Source: Corynebacterium sp. 122RC1 (GTDB lineage Bacteria > Actinomycetota > Actinomycetes > Mycobacteriales > Mycobacteriaceae). Taken from it: a DNA stretch of 64,000 bases. The stretch is from positions 18,146 to 82,145 of the forward strand of contig NZ_JANIKD010000013.1 in assembly GCF_024580955.1 (NCBI RefSeq). Direction: 5' to 3'. Below the pieces are notes generated by a model, which was given only the letters and a program-made list of their open reading frames with translations, made no database searches and was not told the DNA's origin. Both the position numbers and the translations under genes were made by a program. Of this stretch, positions 25,124 through 33,987 are shown piece by piece (within the stretch, counting starts at the first letter, position 1; every line of letters starts with the position of its first letter).

Positions 25124-26257
25124 TCAGTTGGTGTTGTTGTTGAAATCGGTGGCAGCACTCACGCGTGCGAGTGGCGGTCTCTTGTCGGATTCGGGCACGA
25201 GAGTGGGTTTGCCTTCGGGCTTGATGACCAGGTCCCCGAGCGTCTCGGTGAAGGCCCTCTTACCCATGAGGCGTTCCATGGCGGTGATGCCGATCAGGCG
25301 CTTGTCCCAGATGTCGCTGTAGCCAGCCTTCTTGGCGGCCTCCGCCACTGCCGCTTCGTCGGTGTATTTGCGGATGGAGCGCCCGGCGACGACCTTGAAC
25401 CCGGGGATCTGAGTGCCGGCCTGGGCCTGAGCCAACGCCCAGGCTTCGACGTCCGTCGCCCAGGCTTTGAGCTCAGGGATCTTCGCCAGCACCTCAGCAA
25501 CCTCAGCCACAGTGAGTTCTGCGGGTGGTGCGAACTCGTGCTTGGCGAGTGCGAGGTTCGCTTCGGCCCTGGCCCGGCAGGTGGGGGCGATACGGCAGAA
25601 CTGGCACCACGGGCCGGCGGTGTATTCGCCTTCGCCGCGGGCAGCCAGCTCAGCGATGGGTTTGACCGTGTTCTCGCCCCAGGCGATCAGGTCCGGGGTG
25701 CTGATCGTCCAGGTTTCGACGTTGGCCCGGCGAGGCTGGAAGATGCTCAACGCGACTTCCTCGATGTCGTAGAGCGCATCGAACGCTGCCAAGGCTCCCA
25801 ACCCATAGAGCATGAGCTGGGGATTCTCCACAGGGCTGACTTCGACACCCATCCCGTATTTGAGATCGATGACCCGGAGGGTGGGTTCGGCAACGATCAC
25901 GCAGTCCCCGGTGCCGAAGCCGCCCGGTGCGAGGTGGGAGTAGTCGAGGCGTTGCTCGACATACACCTGCGGGTCAGGGCAGTGCTCCCGAGCAGACTGA
26001 ATGTGCTCGGCCACGAACTGCACGTAGTCGTCGGTGTGGCCCTCCATCTCCTCATCAATCCACTCAGAGGTAGGCCGCTTCGCGCGGCGCTTCAAAAACC
26101 GCAGCAGCTTGTACTCAGCCAGCGAATGCGCAGCCGTACCCTGCAAGGCAGCGTCCGACGGCGTATCTGCCACGCCATCGACGGCGAGCGCGGAGGGCGG
26201 GCAGTGCAACCACCGGTGAGCACTCGAAGCGCTCAAGAGTGCGTGGCTATCAGGCAT
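25124..26257 (-). CDS. DUF2800 nuclease-like protein
   Basis: A 377-residue protein starting MPDSHALLSASSAHRWLHCPPS. The GTGDCVIV and VIDLKYGMGVEV motifs give the Asp and Asp-x-Lys positions of a PD-(D/E)XK (Cas4/RecB-like) fold. The CQFC...CRARAEA cysteines later on suggest an Fe-S cluster. It probably processes DNA ends in replication or recombination. The start at 26257 overlaps the upstream stop by 8 bases. Confidence 0.88.
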   Translation of the reverse strand: MPDSHALLSASSAHRWLHCPPSALAVDGVADTPSDAALQGTAAHSLAEYKLLRFLKRRAKRPTSEWIDEEMEGHTDDYVQFVAEHIQSAREHCPDPQVYVEQRLDYSHLAPGGFGTGDCVIVAEPTLRVIDLKYGMGVEVSPVENPQLMLYGLGALAAFDALYDIEEVALSIFQPRRANVETWTISTPDLIAWGENTVKPIAELAARGEGEYTAGPWCQFCRIAPTCRARAEANLALAKHEFAPPAELTVAEVAEVLAKIPELKAWATDVEAWALAQAQAGTQIPGFKVVAGRSIRKYTDEAAVAEAAKKAGYSDIWDKRLIGITAMERLMGKRAFTETLGDLVIKPEGKPTLVPESDKRPPLARVSAATDFNNNTN

Positions 26258-26660
26258 GGGCGATCTCCTCAGCCCCAGCCATGATCTGGCCAAACTTCGC
26301 CGGGTCCACCTCTGAGAGAGCCTTCGCACCCGCGTCAAGGATCAGCTGGCGCACCTGGGCGGTATAGCCCTGCTGAGAGAGCTCCGCCAAGAACGAGCGC
26401 ACCTCCTCGAGCGTGTACTCACGCACTGCAGTAGCCGACTCAGAACCATGCTGAGCCTCAGCTGCGAGTCGTTCTTCGAGCTCTGCCTGGAAAGCGGGCT
26501 CCTCCAGACGGGCGGCGGCAACCGGACGTGGGCCAGCCAGTGCGTACTCGTCTTCGACGCCTTCCCATCCATCTGATTCAAGCGCCTGGGCAATCTGGGA
26601 GAGGCCCTCCATGGTGCGGTTAATGCCCGCGATCAGGGCGTTGCGGTGCTGCGGGTTCAT
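26250..26660 (-). CDS. Phage replication-module protein of unknown function
   Basis: A 136-residue helical protein. The C-terminal YTLEEVRSFLAELSQQGYTAQVRQLILDAG block is the part shared with phage proteins often labelled rRNA biogenesis protein rrp5, a label with no functional support. It overlaps the genes on both sides (4 and 8 bases), so it is part of the replication operon. Confidence 0.75.
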   Translation of the reverse strand: MNPQHRNALIAGINRTMEGLSQIAQALESDGWEGVEDEYALAGPRPVAAARLEEPAFQAELEERLAAEAQHGSESATAVREYTLEEVRSFLAELSQQGYTAQVRQLILDAGAKALSEVDPAKFGQIMAGAEEIAHA

Positions 26661-26953
26661 GCCACATCACCACCAACGCGGTGGAGCTTGCTGCCTGCCG
26701 GGTGACGCTGGACCGCGTCAGCCAGAGCCATCAGCTCCTCATCCGAACATTCCGCCCCGCAGCACGAGGCCTCATCGACCCTGCGCAGCGTCACGTCCCG
26801 TACCTCCCGGCCGGGGACCAGAACGGTCACGTCCCGCATAGGACCGAACAACCAGGTCAAGAGCCGCTCTCGCAAACCCACCCGGCCGATGTTGATGGCC
26901 TTGCCCGGGTCAGGTTCTCGCGACAGACTCACTGTCACCGTCTTGTGTGTCAT
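26657..26953 (-). CDS. Small phage protein with cysteine cluster
   Basis: A 98-residue protein starting MTHKTVTVSLSREPD at 26953, preceded by TAAGGAGGAAG. It contains a hydrophobic LRERLLTWLFGPM patch, and ASCCGAECSDEELMALADAV. The CC-x3-C cluster could bind a metal. No family recognised. It is the first gene after the sigma-like regulator. Confidence 0.65.
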   Translation of the reverse strand: MTHKTVTVSLSREPDPGKAINIGRVGLRERLLTWLFGPMRDVTVLVPGREVRDVTLRRVDEASCCGAECSDEELMALADAVQRHPAGSKLHRVGGDVA

Positions 26954-27039
26954 CAGCTTCCTCCTTAGAAACTTGGTGGAAGGAAGGTGGTGCCCGGATT
27001 GGCTTGATGCTCCTTCCACCCTCAAGGCGGCAACGAGCC

Positions 27040-27648
27040 CTAGTTGATAACCCCAGGGCCGGAAAGCAGATCGCGGAGTTTTTTCTCGGCGCGGTCACGG
27101 ATCTTTTTCACCATCGGCTGGGACACGCCCAGCACGGCTGCGATGTCCCGCTGGGAGAGGCCGTAGATGCGGGAGGCGAGGACTACCTGCCGCTCGCGCT
27201 CGGACAACGCCGATAGTGCTTGGCGTACGACAAAGCTGGTCGCCCATGCGTCTGTGGCATCGTCTGGCGTGGTGGAGGTGAAGATGCCGTCGCGGTACCC
27301 GGATGCGGCGCGCAGGCCGACCTGGCCGGACTCGATGTCGTCGTCACTGGGGTCGTTGTCATCGACCGAGAGGAAGGCGGTGTGGGTGCGCCAACGGCGC
27401 GACGTGCTGCGCTCAGAGGCGTTGAGCTCTTCGAGAATCTCACTCAAGGACCGCCGCTCGACCGTGCCGGGATCCTCGGCCTGTGCCCGGCGGCTTTGAT
27501 AGTCGCCCTCGATCCAGTCCTCAGCCTCGGACTGGCTGATACGGAAGCTGGTATCGCGGGTTGCTCGCCGTGCGTCAGCGGCGACCGTGACCTCGAACGC
27601 GAGTTTGACGGTGATGTAGTTGTGCAGGGTGGAGGCGTTGCCTGCCAT
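27040..27648 (-). CDS. Sigma-70-like phage regulator
   Basis: A 202-residue protein. The C-terminus is a clear sigma region 4: LSALSERERQVVLASRIYGLSQRDIAAVLGVSQPMVKKIRDRAEKKL. The N-terminal 130 residues lack a recognisable region 2, so it may assist RNA polymerase as an ECF-like or late-gene activator rather than act as a full sigma. ATG 27648 (MAGNASTLHNY) is chosen. It heads the replication operon. Confidence 0.8.
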   Translation of the reverse strand: MAGNASTLHNYITVKLAFEVTVAADARRATRDTSFRISQSEAEDWIEGDYQSRRAQAEDPGTVERRSLSEILEELNASERSTSRRWRTHTAFLSVDDNDPSDDDIESGQVGLRAASGYRDGIFTSTTPDDATDAWATSFVVRQALSALSERERQVVLASRIYGLSQRDIAAVLGVSQPMVKKIRDRAEKKLRDLLSGPGVIN

Positions 27649-27920
27649 GTTTGGCTCCTGTCGCTTGCTGCGACGGAGGCCCGGCCCCACCTGGACGTTG
27701 GTGGAGCGCGAAGATCAACCCGGGGACGAAAACAGGGCAGGCCAAGCACCCAGGCATTCGTGCCTGAGCGACTGACCTGCCCTGGACGTCCAGAAGGGCG
27801 GATCTCCGCGCGGTTTGTATGGATGTGTGGATGTGGGCAGCTGTCCCACTAGTTGTTGAAAGCCCCGATAGGAGGCGAAGGGGGTGCCCAGCCGGTACCA
27901 GGCCAGACACCCCCAACCGG
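27649..27920. other. Intergenic region with two hairpins
   Basis: No gene seen. Near 27735-27783, GGGCAGG/CCTGCCC brackets an inner CAGGC-attcgt-GCCTG stem. At 27880-27914, GGGGGTG/CACCCCC follows the stop of the 48-residue gene and may be its terminator. The first hairpin may be part of the sigma-like gene leader. Confidence 0.5.
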
Positions 27921-28067
27921 TTACTTCTTTCCGCCCTTGGGCTTGGGAGCCCGCTGGGACAGAGCAGAAGCAGCGGCGGTCTTAGCTACCTTGGAATACC
28001 GCTGGTCACGCATGACCTTCGATGCGGCAGAAGCAGCAGCCTTGCTGGTTCGACGTTGACTCGTCAT
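27921..28067 (-). CDS. 48-residue Lys/Ala-rich protein
   Basis: A short gene with a strong ribosome site (AAGGAGGTGAACCGAG before ATG 28067). The protein starts MTSQRRTSKAAASAASKVM, continues RDQRYSKVAKTAAASAL and ends KPKGGKK. Similar basic Ala-rich micro-proteins occur on actinobacterial mobile elements without known role. Basic composition suggests nucleic-acid binding. It is shorter than most automatic cut-offs. Confidence 0.7.
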   Translation of the reverse strand: MTSQRRTSKAAASAASKVMRDQRYSKVAKTAAASALSQRAPKPKGGKK

Positions 28068-28253
28068 CTCGGTTCACCTCCTTCCAGTCAGCTCGATTCG
28101 TCCTTTTTGCCGAGTTTTTCTCTCGGTTCGCCTACACCGGCTGGTAACATGGACCACAGTGGTCGATGCGCCCACGCCGGTGGATGGCTTGTTTTCAACA
28201 CTAAGAAAGCCCCCTGTTTTGACAGGAGGCGAAAGAAGGCGAAAGGAGGCAAG

Positions 28254-29288
28254 ATGGCTCGCCTTCCTCAGTCAGAGTTTGCTCTTGGTCTGTTATTGCG
28301 GACTATCCGGCCCTCCTTATCTCTCGACGTCAAAGGCGACCGTGGATTCGTTCTTGACTTCTTTGACCGGGCCTGCGACGAAAAGCTCCTCCCAGGTCGG
28401 CTACCTGAAAGCGAGTGCAGCAAGAACACCATCCCTGCTGGATGGCTGAGAGGTATCGACCGACGAGACCTCAACAAGATCTGGAATGGAAAACGGCCCC
28501 TACCGGAGGACACCGCAAGACGCATCTTGCCCGCCATCAGTGAGCAGAGAATCATCGCCCTGTGGAGAGATACCTCTACCGGCGATGCGATCAGGGATCT
28601 TGCACTCAAGCTTCGTAAGGACGGCCTACAGATCAACAAACCGATTGATGTTCCGAAGGCCGTGTATGTGCTCATCAAAGAAGTCGTCAGATCCAACGCT
28701 GAGGGAAATGACCTTCTGCGGGACCAAGGCGGCGACGAGAAAATCGTCATCCCCGGCGTACAGACCTACCCGTTATCTACCGGCCGCATTTCCGGCAATT
28801 CGCTCAAGATCGGGACCTCGAGCATCGAAATTTCTCCAGCTCCGCCCGTCCCCGAGGAGTTAGCTCCTGAAGAGGTCTACGTGCAACGCGCTCTTGACGC
28901 GATCGCCGAAAAACTTGGGAAGGAGCCCGTCTCCTTCGAGCATCTAAAGAGTCTTCCGGGCAAATACGTGAAGTTTTTGGTCCGTCAGCGCACCCATTAC
29001 TGGTCCGCTGTCGGACGTCACCGTAACCTGCAGGAGATTCGCCCAGATGACGGGGATGAACAGTTTGAACGAATCAAGGACGATCTTGACGACTTCCTCG
29101 AAACCACGTGGATGTCCGATGCTTTCCCTGACGGCTACGAGCGAATGCTGAAGACGCTTGGGCAGGCTAGCCATTACCAGGTAGGGGGATCTGTTCTAAC
29201 GAGCATCCCTGACCTGTTTGCTGCGAACCACAAGCAAGGCATGACGCACATGCTGGTCAACGAGGACCGAATCGAGTGGTCATCATGA
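28254..29288 (+). CDS. ABC-three-component system, first component
   Basis: A 344-residue soluble protein. Residues 1-130 are helical (FALGLLLRTIRPSLSLDVKGD, RRDLNKIWNGKRPLPEDTARR), the second part of which resembles a short helix-turn-helix. The C-terminal 120 residues (EKLGKEPVSFEHLKSLPGKYVKF, RTHYWSAVGRH, FDDL-like IKDDLDDFLETTW) resemble the C-terminal domains seen in ABC-3C partners. It starts at ATG 28254 after GAAAGGAGGC. Its stop overlaps the next start (ATGA). Role: probably the sensor/effector subunit. Confidence 0.6.
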   Translation: MARLPQSEFALGLLLRTIRPSLSLDVKGDRGFVLDFFDRACDEKLLPGRLPESECSKNTIPAGWLRGIDRRDLNKIWNGKRPLPEDTARRILPAISEQRIIALWRDTSTGDAIRDLALKLRKDGLQINKPIDVPKAVYVLIKEVVRSNAEGNDLLRDQGGDEKIVIPGVQTYPLSTGRISGNSLKIGTSSIEISPAPPVPEELAPEEVYVQRALDAIAEKLGKEPVSFEHLKSLPGKYVKFLVRQRTHYWSAVGRHRNLQEIRPDDGDEQFERIKDDLDDFLETTWMSDAFPDGYERMLKTLGQASHYQVGGSVLTSIPDLFAANHKQGMTHMLVNEDRIEWSS

Positions 29289-29707
29289 GCAGCACAATCT
29301 TTAACTCCCAGTTCGAAAACTGCATGCGCTTACTAGTCGCCTTAGACAAGCTTGAAACCGCGGTGACAGCGACCGAGCTTGCTGACGCCGATTTCGCAGC
29401 AACCTACGCCAGACACTTCGGTCTCGGCAGAACCGACCTGCACGGGTCCACGGCCTTCGTTAATGCGATTTACACGCAGCGCCGAAGCAAAGCTCACGAG
29501 GCAATCCAAACGCTCGTGGCACACGGTTACGCCTATGCAGACCATGCTGGTGACGTGCCGCGCTTCACCATCTCCGAGTCTGGTGCCCACCTGGTGAGCC
29601 ACGTGTCGTCTAGCTACGCCCAGCACTACCAACGCTATGTCGCAGCAGCATTGGCGGCCCTACGCAACGACAAGCTGCACCTGATCGGTGCGAAGGAGGA
29701 AGCATGA
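29285..29707 (+). CDS. ABC-three-component system, middle component
   Basis: A 140-residue winged-helix-like protein (NSQFENCMRLLVALDKLE, HEAIQTLVAHGYAYAD, RFTISESGAHLVSHV). Small proteins of this shape link the effector and the SMC-like ATPase in ABC-3C systems (middle component type). It overlaps both neighbours by 4 bases, strong evidence of obligate stoichiometric expression. Confidence 0.65.
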   Translation: MSSTIFNSQFENCMRLLVALDKLETAVTATELADADFAATYARHFGLGRTDLHGSTAFVNAIYTQRRSKAHEAIQTLVAHGYAYADHAGDVPRFTISESGAHLVSHVSSSYAQHYQRYVAAALAALRNDKLHLIGAKEEA

Positions 29708-31530
29708 GCGGACTTTGGATTAGCGAGATTCGCGCATACCCAAACCACGGCGCCCCTTCCACGATCACGCTCACACAGGGCTTGAACGTCATTGCCGGAC
29801 CATCAAACACTGGGAAAACCCGCGTCGCCCGCACTATCGACTTTGTCATGGGCGGGGACCTCGTCCCTTTCACTGACGACTCGGACTACTGCACCGCAGA
29901 AATCGACCTCGTTACTACTGAGGGAGAAATCATCACCCTACGACGCAGTATCGGAGTGGACTACGTTGTCAGTCCTCATCCTGGCACTGAAGGCAAGGTC
30001 TACAGCGTGAAGCGAGACGAGAAGGATCCTGAGACGGATCTGAACTCGTTCCTGGTGTCGCTACTCGATTTCAAGCCCAGCCGCAAGGTCATCAAGAATT
30101 CCAGCTGGGAGAGCCAGTCGCTGACATGGCGCAGCCTTTTCCACCTGCTGTACGTGCCTGAGAGCTACATCGATCGGCTCGACTCAACAATCCTGCGAAG
30201 GGGCGGAGCCAACGATTACGTCACTCGCACTGCGGAACTGTCGACACTGCTTGTGCTCGCGCAAGACGAAAACTTCGATGACATTGAGGCTCAAGAATCC
30301 GACAAAGATCGCCGTATCCGCCAGAGATCAGTCAAGCAGTTCATCACCAGGCAAGTTGAGGCAGCTCGCAAGAAGGAGACGGAGCTCAGGGAAGTAGAGG
30401 AGCAGTACCGGGGCCGTGATATAGAAGCGGAACTCGCCGCCCTCAACGCCGAGTTCGACCAGCTTCGTCGAGACCAGATCGAGCTCAACGCCACCGGGCG
30501 GACGATCACTATCAAGATCAAAGAGATCGATGAAAACGTCGCTGCCTTCGCCGTAGACAAATACCAGCGGCAAGAACTCATCAGCCACCTGGAAGCTGAC
30601 CTCCAACGGCTCGAGTTCCTCGCCGAGGCAAGCGTTGATCCCGACACGTTGAACATCAACATGTGCGGTTACTGCAAGCAACCAGTAGACGCGAGCATGA
30701 ACCATCCCAGTCAGGAACAAATCGACGTCCAGCGCACTTGCCTAGAAGAGCAACTCGCGGGTGCACGTTCCAACCTGGCCGAGTTGGACTACACGATGTC
30801 GGAACTGACCCAACAACGCGCTGACCTGGTGCTCAAGCATGCCGAACTTCAAAATAGAATCGCTCACACGATCACGCCGCGCCAGGAACAGCTGACGCGT
30901 GAGGTTCGCGCGCTCAAGGAGGTAGCGGGTATACAAGCGCGTCTCGAGCAGCTCCAGGAAACAATCCTGGCCCTGACTGATCTGGGACCGCAAGCGGATG
31001 AGAAGCGGGAACCATACAAGCCTGCTGAATTCTTCAACGCGGACTTCATCTACTCAATGAACACCACAATTCGTCGGATCCTCCATGAAATCGGCTTTCC
31101 CTCTGCTGACGCGGCGGTATTCGACGAGGCCACCCTCGACGTGACGATTGACGGGTACCGGAAGGACACCAAGGAGGGTAAAGGCTTCGCTGCCTTGCTC
31201 AACACCGTGGTGATGGTCGCCTTCCATGAGTACCTTGATCAACGCTCGCCCCACGCGCCGCACTTCCTCATCATTGATTCTCCTCTGAAAAACTTTGACG
31301 ACAGCCAGCTCACTGCACCGGACTCCATGCGACAGAAGCTGCTCGGCTACATCGCCCGCACGACCACCAACCGTCAGGTCATCCTGTGTGAGAACCTCAA
31401 TCTTCTCAGTGGGGTGGACCTCGACGCACTTCCCAACACGACAGCCATCCGATTCAGCAAAGACCCGTACCAGGGCCGCTACGGCTACCTCGACGGGGTC
31501 TACGAGCCGGGAGAACACCCACATGAGTAG
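29704..31530 (+). CDS. SMC/Rad50-like ATPase (DUF3732 type), ABC-3C system
   Basis: A 608-residue ATPase. Walker A GPSNTGKT is at residues 32-39 and Walker B FLIIDSPL at 521-528. In between is a coiled-coil region (about 190-410) interrupted by a CGYC at 321-324 like a Rad50 zinc hook. The short coil and the head domains match DUF3732 proteins. Such ATPases are thought to sense DNA ends or structure and trigger partners. It is coupled to the middle component upstream and overlaps the regulator downstream by 8 bases. Confidence 0.75.
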   Translation: MSGLWISEIRAYPNHGAPSTITLTQGLNVIAGPSNTGKTRVARTIDFVMGGDLVPFTDDSDYCTAEIDLVTTEGEIITLRRSIGVDYVVSPHPGTEGKVYSVKRDEKDPETDLNSFLVSLLDFKPSRKVIKNSSWESQSLTWRSLFHLLYVPESYIDRLDSTILRRGGANDYVTRTAELSTLLVLAQDENFDDIEAQESDKDRRIRQRSVKQFITRQVEAARKKETELREVEEQYRGRDIEAELAALNAEFDQLRRDQIELNATGRTITIKIKEIDENVAAFAVDKYQRQELISHLEADLQRLEFLAEASVDPDTLNINMCGYCKQPVDASMNHPSQEQIDVQRTCLEEQLAGARSNLAELDYTMSELTQQRADLVLKHAELQNRIAHTITPRQEQLTREVRALKEVAGIQARLEQLQETILALTDLGPQADEKREPYKPAEFFNADFIYSMNTTIRRILHEIGFPSADAAVFDEATLDVTIDGYRKDTKEGKGFAALLNTVVMVAFHEYLDQRSPHAPHFLIIDSPLKNFDDSQLTAPDSMRQKLLGYIARTTTNRQVILCENLNLLSGVDLDALPNTTAIRFSKDPYQGRYGYLDGVYEPGEHPHE

Positions 31531-31771
31531 CCAATCCACCAAGCTCAAGATCAGCTACAAACCCCTGTGGAAAACACTGATCGACAAAGGAATGCGCAAA
31601 CAGGACCTCCGCGAAAAGGCGAAAATCTCGGCATCCACGATCGCCAAACTCGGCCGGGACGAGAACGTCACAACCGCAGTACTCGTGCGCATATGCGAAG
31701 CACTCGAATGCGGGCTAGGCGACGTGGCTGTTATAGAACGACGTCCAAGCCAAGAGAACATTAGCCAATAG
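31523..31771 (+). CDS. Cro/CI-family HTH regulator
   Basis: An 82-residue HTH protein (WKTLIDKGMRKQDLREKAKISASTIAKLGRDENVTTAVLVRICEALEC in two parts) of the small XRE/YozG-like type. Its ATG lies inside the end of the ATPase gene and it is followed after 28 bases by hsdM. It probably regulates the whole ABC-3C/hsdM operon. Confidence 0.85.
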   Translation: MSSQSTKLKISYKPLWKTLIDKGMRKQDLREKAKISASTIAKLGRDENVTTAVLVRICEALECGLGDVAVIERRPSQENISQ

Positions 31772-31799
31772 AACTAAGAAACAATCCAAGGAACATTTA

Positions 31800-33365
31800 G
31801 TGACCAACAATCAACTAACCCTCAGTGAATTGGAGCAGTACCTCGCTGCTGCTGCCGATTTGCTGCGCGGCGGGATCGACCAGGCCGACTTTAAGGCCTA
31901 CATCTTTCCGCTGATGTTCTTCAAGCGTCTCAATGACGTGCACCAGGAAGAATACGAACTGGCGCTCGCGCAGTCAGGCGGCGACGAAGATTTCGCTGCA
32001 CTGCCAGAGAACTACTCCTTTGTCATCCCTGAGCAGGCTTCGTGGGAGAACGTTCGCTCGACAACGAAGGACGTGGGGCAAGCTCTCGTGACCGCGTTCC
32101 GCTTGATCGAAGCGAATAATCCTCACCAACTCGGTGGGATTTTCGGCAGCGCTGCCTGGACTAACAAAGCCAAACTGCCCGATGAGCGCCTGCTGGATCT
32201 GCTCGAGCACTTCTCCACTAAGACTCTGTCAAATGCGAATGTGGCACCGGACGTGTTCGGGCAGGCCTACGAGTACCTGATCAAGCGGTTTGCAGACCTC
32301 TCCCGCAAGAAAGCGGGCGAGTATTACACCCCGCGCTCAGTGGTGCGCATGATGGTGGAAATCCTGGATCCCCAGCCGGGCCAGACCACTTATGATCCTG
32401 CCTGTGGCACGGCTGGCATGCTCATCGAGGTCATCGCCCATGCCAAGGAACAGGGGCATGATCCGCGCCTGCTCTGGGGCAAACTGTATGGGCAGGAAAA
32501 GACACTCACGACGGCTTCGATTGCTCGCATGAACCTGCTACTGCACGGGGTTCCGGAATTCAACATCGTGCGTGAGGACACCCTGCGAGCTCCCGCTTTC
32601 CACGCCGGTGAGCGCCTGCAACAGTTCGACAACGTGATCGCGAATCCACCGTTTTCGCTGAAAAACTGGGGGCGCGATGCGTGGGAGACGGACCCGTGGG
32701 GCCGAAACCTGCTCGGAGGTACCCCACCTGCGGGCTATGCGGACTGGGCATGGATCGAACACATGGTGGCATCCGCCAAACCCGGCACGGGCAAGGTAGC
32801 CGTGGTCGTGCCACAAGGCGCACTGTTCCGTGGTGATGTGAATAGTAAGTCTGGGGATAACGAGGCAACGATTCGCCGCGAGTTCCTCGAGCGTGACCTC
32901 ATCGAGGCAGTGATCGAGATGGCCCCCAACCTGTTCTACGGCACGGGGCTGGCTCCCGCGATTGTGGTGCTGCGTACCAGCAAACAGCCTGAGCGAGCAG
33001 GCAAGATCCTTTTTGTGGACGGCTCGGAGCTGTTCACTAAGGGGCGTAACCAGAACACCTTGGAGCGTGAGCACGCCGTCCGCATCGTGCAGGCTTACCA
33101 GGAGTTCAGCGTGCAGGAGCATTTTGCGCACGTGGCCAGCCTGGACGAGGTGCGCGCCCAGGAATACAACCTCACCGTCGCCCGCTACGTCGCCAAACCA
33201 CAGAGTGAAACCGGCACCAGCCTGGAAGACGCCATCGAACAGCTGACGGAAACGTGGCAGCAAGTGCAAGCCTCACGTGCACGCCTTGAGGAAGAACTCG
33301 CGAAGTGGGGCCTGGGGTTTGATGCTGCAGCGGCAGTGGATGAGGTCGCGGAGGAGGCGAGATGA
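31800..33365 (+). CDS. hsdM: Type I restriction-modification methyltransferase subunit
   Basis: A 521-residue HsdM. The N-terminal helical domain (YLAAAADLLRGGIDQADFKAYIFPLMFFKRL) is followed by EYYTPRSVVRMM, SAM motif DPACGTAGMLIE near residue 200 and catalytic NPPFSLKNW near 282. GTG 31800 is the start. It methylates adenine with an HsdS specificity subunit that is not in the window. It overlaps the next hsdM copy by 4 bases. Confidence 0.93.
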   Translation: MTNNQLTLSELEQYLAAAADLLRGGIDQADFKAYIFPLMFFKRLNDVHQEEYELALAQSGGDEDFAALPENYSFVIPEQASWENVRSTTKDVGQALVTAFRLIEANNPHQLGGIFGSAAWTNKAKLPDERLLDLLEHFSTKTLSNANVAPDVFGQAYEYLIKRFADLSRKKAGEYYTPRSVVRMMVEILDPQPGQTTYDPACGTAGMLIEVIAHAKEQGHDPRLLWGKLYGQEKTLTTASIARMNLLLHGVPEFNIVREDTLRAPAFHAGERLQQFDNVIANPPFSLKNWGRDAWETDPWGRNLLGGTPPAGYADWAWIEHMVASAKPGTGKVAVVVPQGALFRGDVNSKSGDNEATIRREFLERDLIEAVIEMAPNLFYGTGLAPAIVVLRTSKQPERAGKILFVDGSELFTKGRNQNTLEREHAVRIVQAYQEFSVQEHFAHVASLDEVRAQEYNLTVARYVAKPQSETGTSLEDAIEQLTETWQQVQASRARLEEELAKWGLGFDAAAAVDEVAEEAR

Positions 33366-33892
33366 GTAAGCGAATCACCCAAGAACAGCTTGAGTCCTAC
33401 CTGTGGGGCGCGGCTGAACTTCTGCGCGGCCTGATCGATGCCGGTGACTACAAGCAGTACATCTTCCCGCTGGTGTTTTTGAAGCGCATCAGCGACGTCT
33501 ACGACGAAGAACGCGCCCAGGCGCTCGCCCTGTTCGGCGATGAGGACCTAGCCGACCTGCCAGAGAACCACCGCTTCGCCATCCCCGAGGGGGCCCACTG
33601 GCAGAACCTGCGCGAAACCACCACCAACATTGGCGAGACCGCGCGCACCATCATGCGCGCCATCGAAGCAGCCAACCCCACAACCCTCACTGGCGTGTTC
33701 GGAGACGGCGACTGGTCCAACAAAGAACTGCTGCCGGATGCCACCCTGGCAGACCTCATCGAGCACTTCTCCAAACGCACACTGAGCCTTGCAAACCTGC
33801 CCGAGGACGAGCTCGGCCAGGGCTACGAGTTCCTGATTAAGAAGTTCGCCGATGATTCGGGGCATACCGCCCAGGAGTTCTATATGTGGTAA
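33362..33892 (+). pseudogene. Second hsdM, truncated by the tet(W) insertion
   Basis: The first about 173 residues are an intact HsdM N-terminal domain (LESYLWGAAELLRGLIDAGDYKQYIFPLVFLKRI), similar to but distinct from the full gene upstream. The family then expects EFYTPR, but here it reads HTAQEFYMW and stops. At the break, near 33882, composition changes from GC-rich to AT-rich. The SAM and catalytic motifs and any following hsdS/hsdR are lost. Confidence 0.85.
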
Positions 33893-33930
33893 AATGCCAT
33901 ATAAGGGGAAGAAAAATTTCTTTTAGGTAC

Positions 33931-33959
33931 TTGCTTTCCTAAAACTGATGTGATACAAT
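33931..33959 (+). promoter_or_regulatory. Promoter of tet(W)
   Basis: TTGCTT at 33931-33936 and TACAAT at 33954-33959 with 17 bases between them. It lies about 290 bases upstream of tet(W) and ahead of the two short leader ORFs, as in the tet(M) family of leaders. Confidence 0.7.
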
Positions 33960-33987
33960 GATTTAATCCAGAAAAGGAGTAAAAAAT

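Noticed and set aside
27819..28253. A 145-residue upstream extension of the first ABC-3C gene
   Set aside because: It overlaps the well-supported 48-residue gene on the other strand and has Pro/Ser/Arg composition of a shadow; a GAAAGGAGGC site marks ATG 28254.
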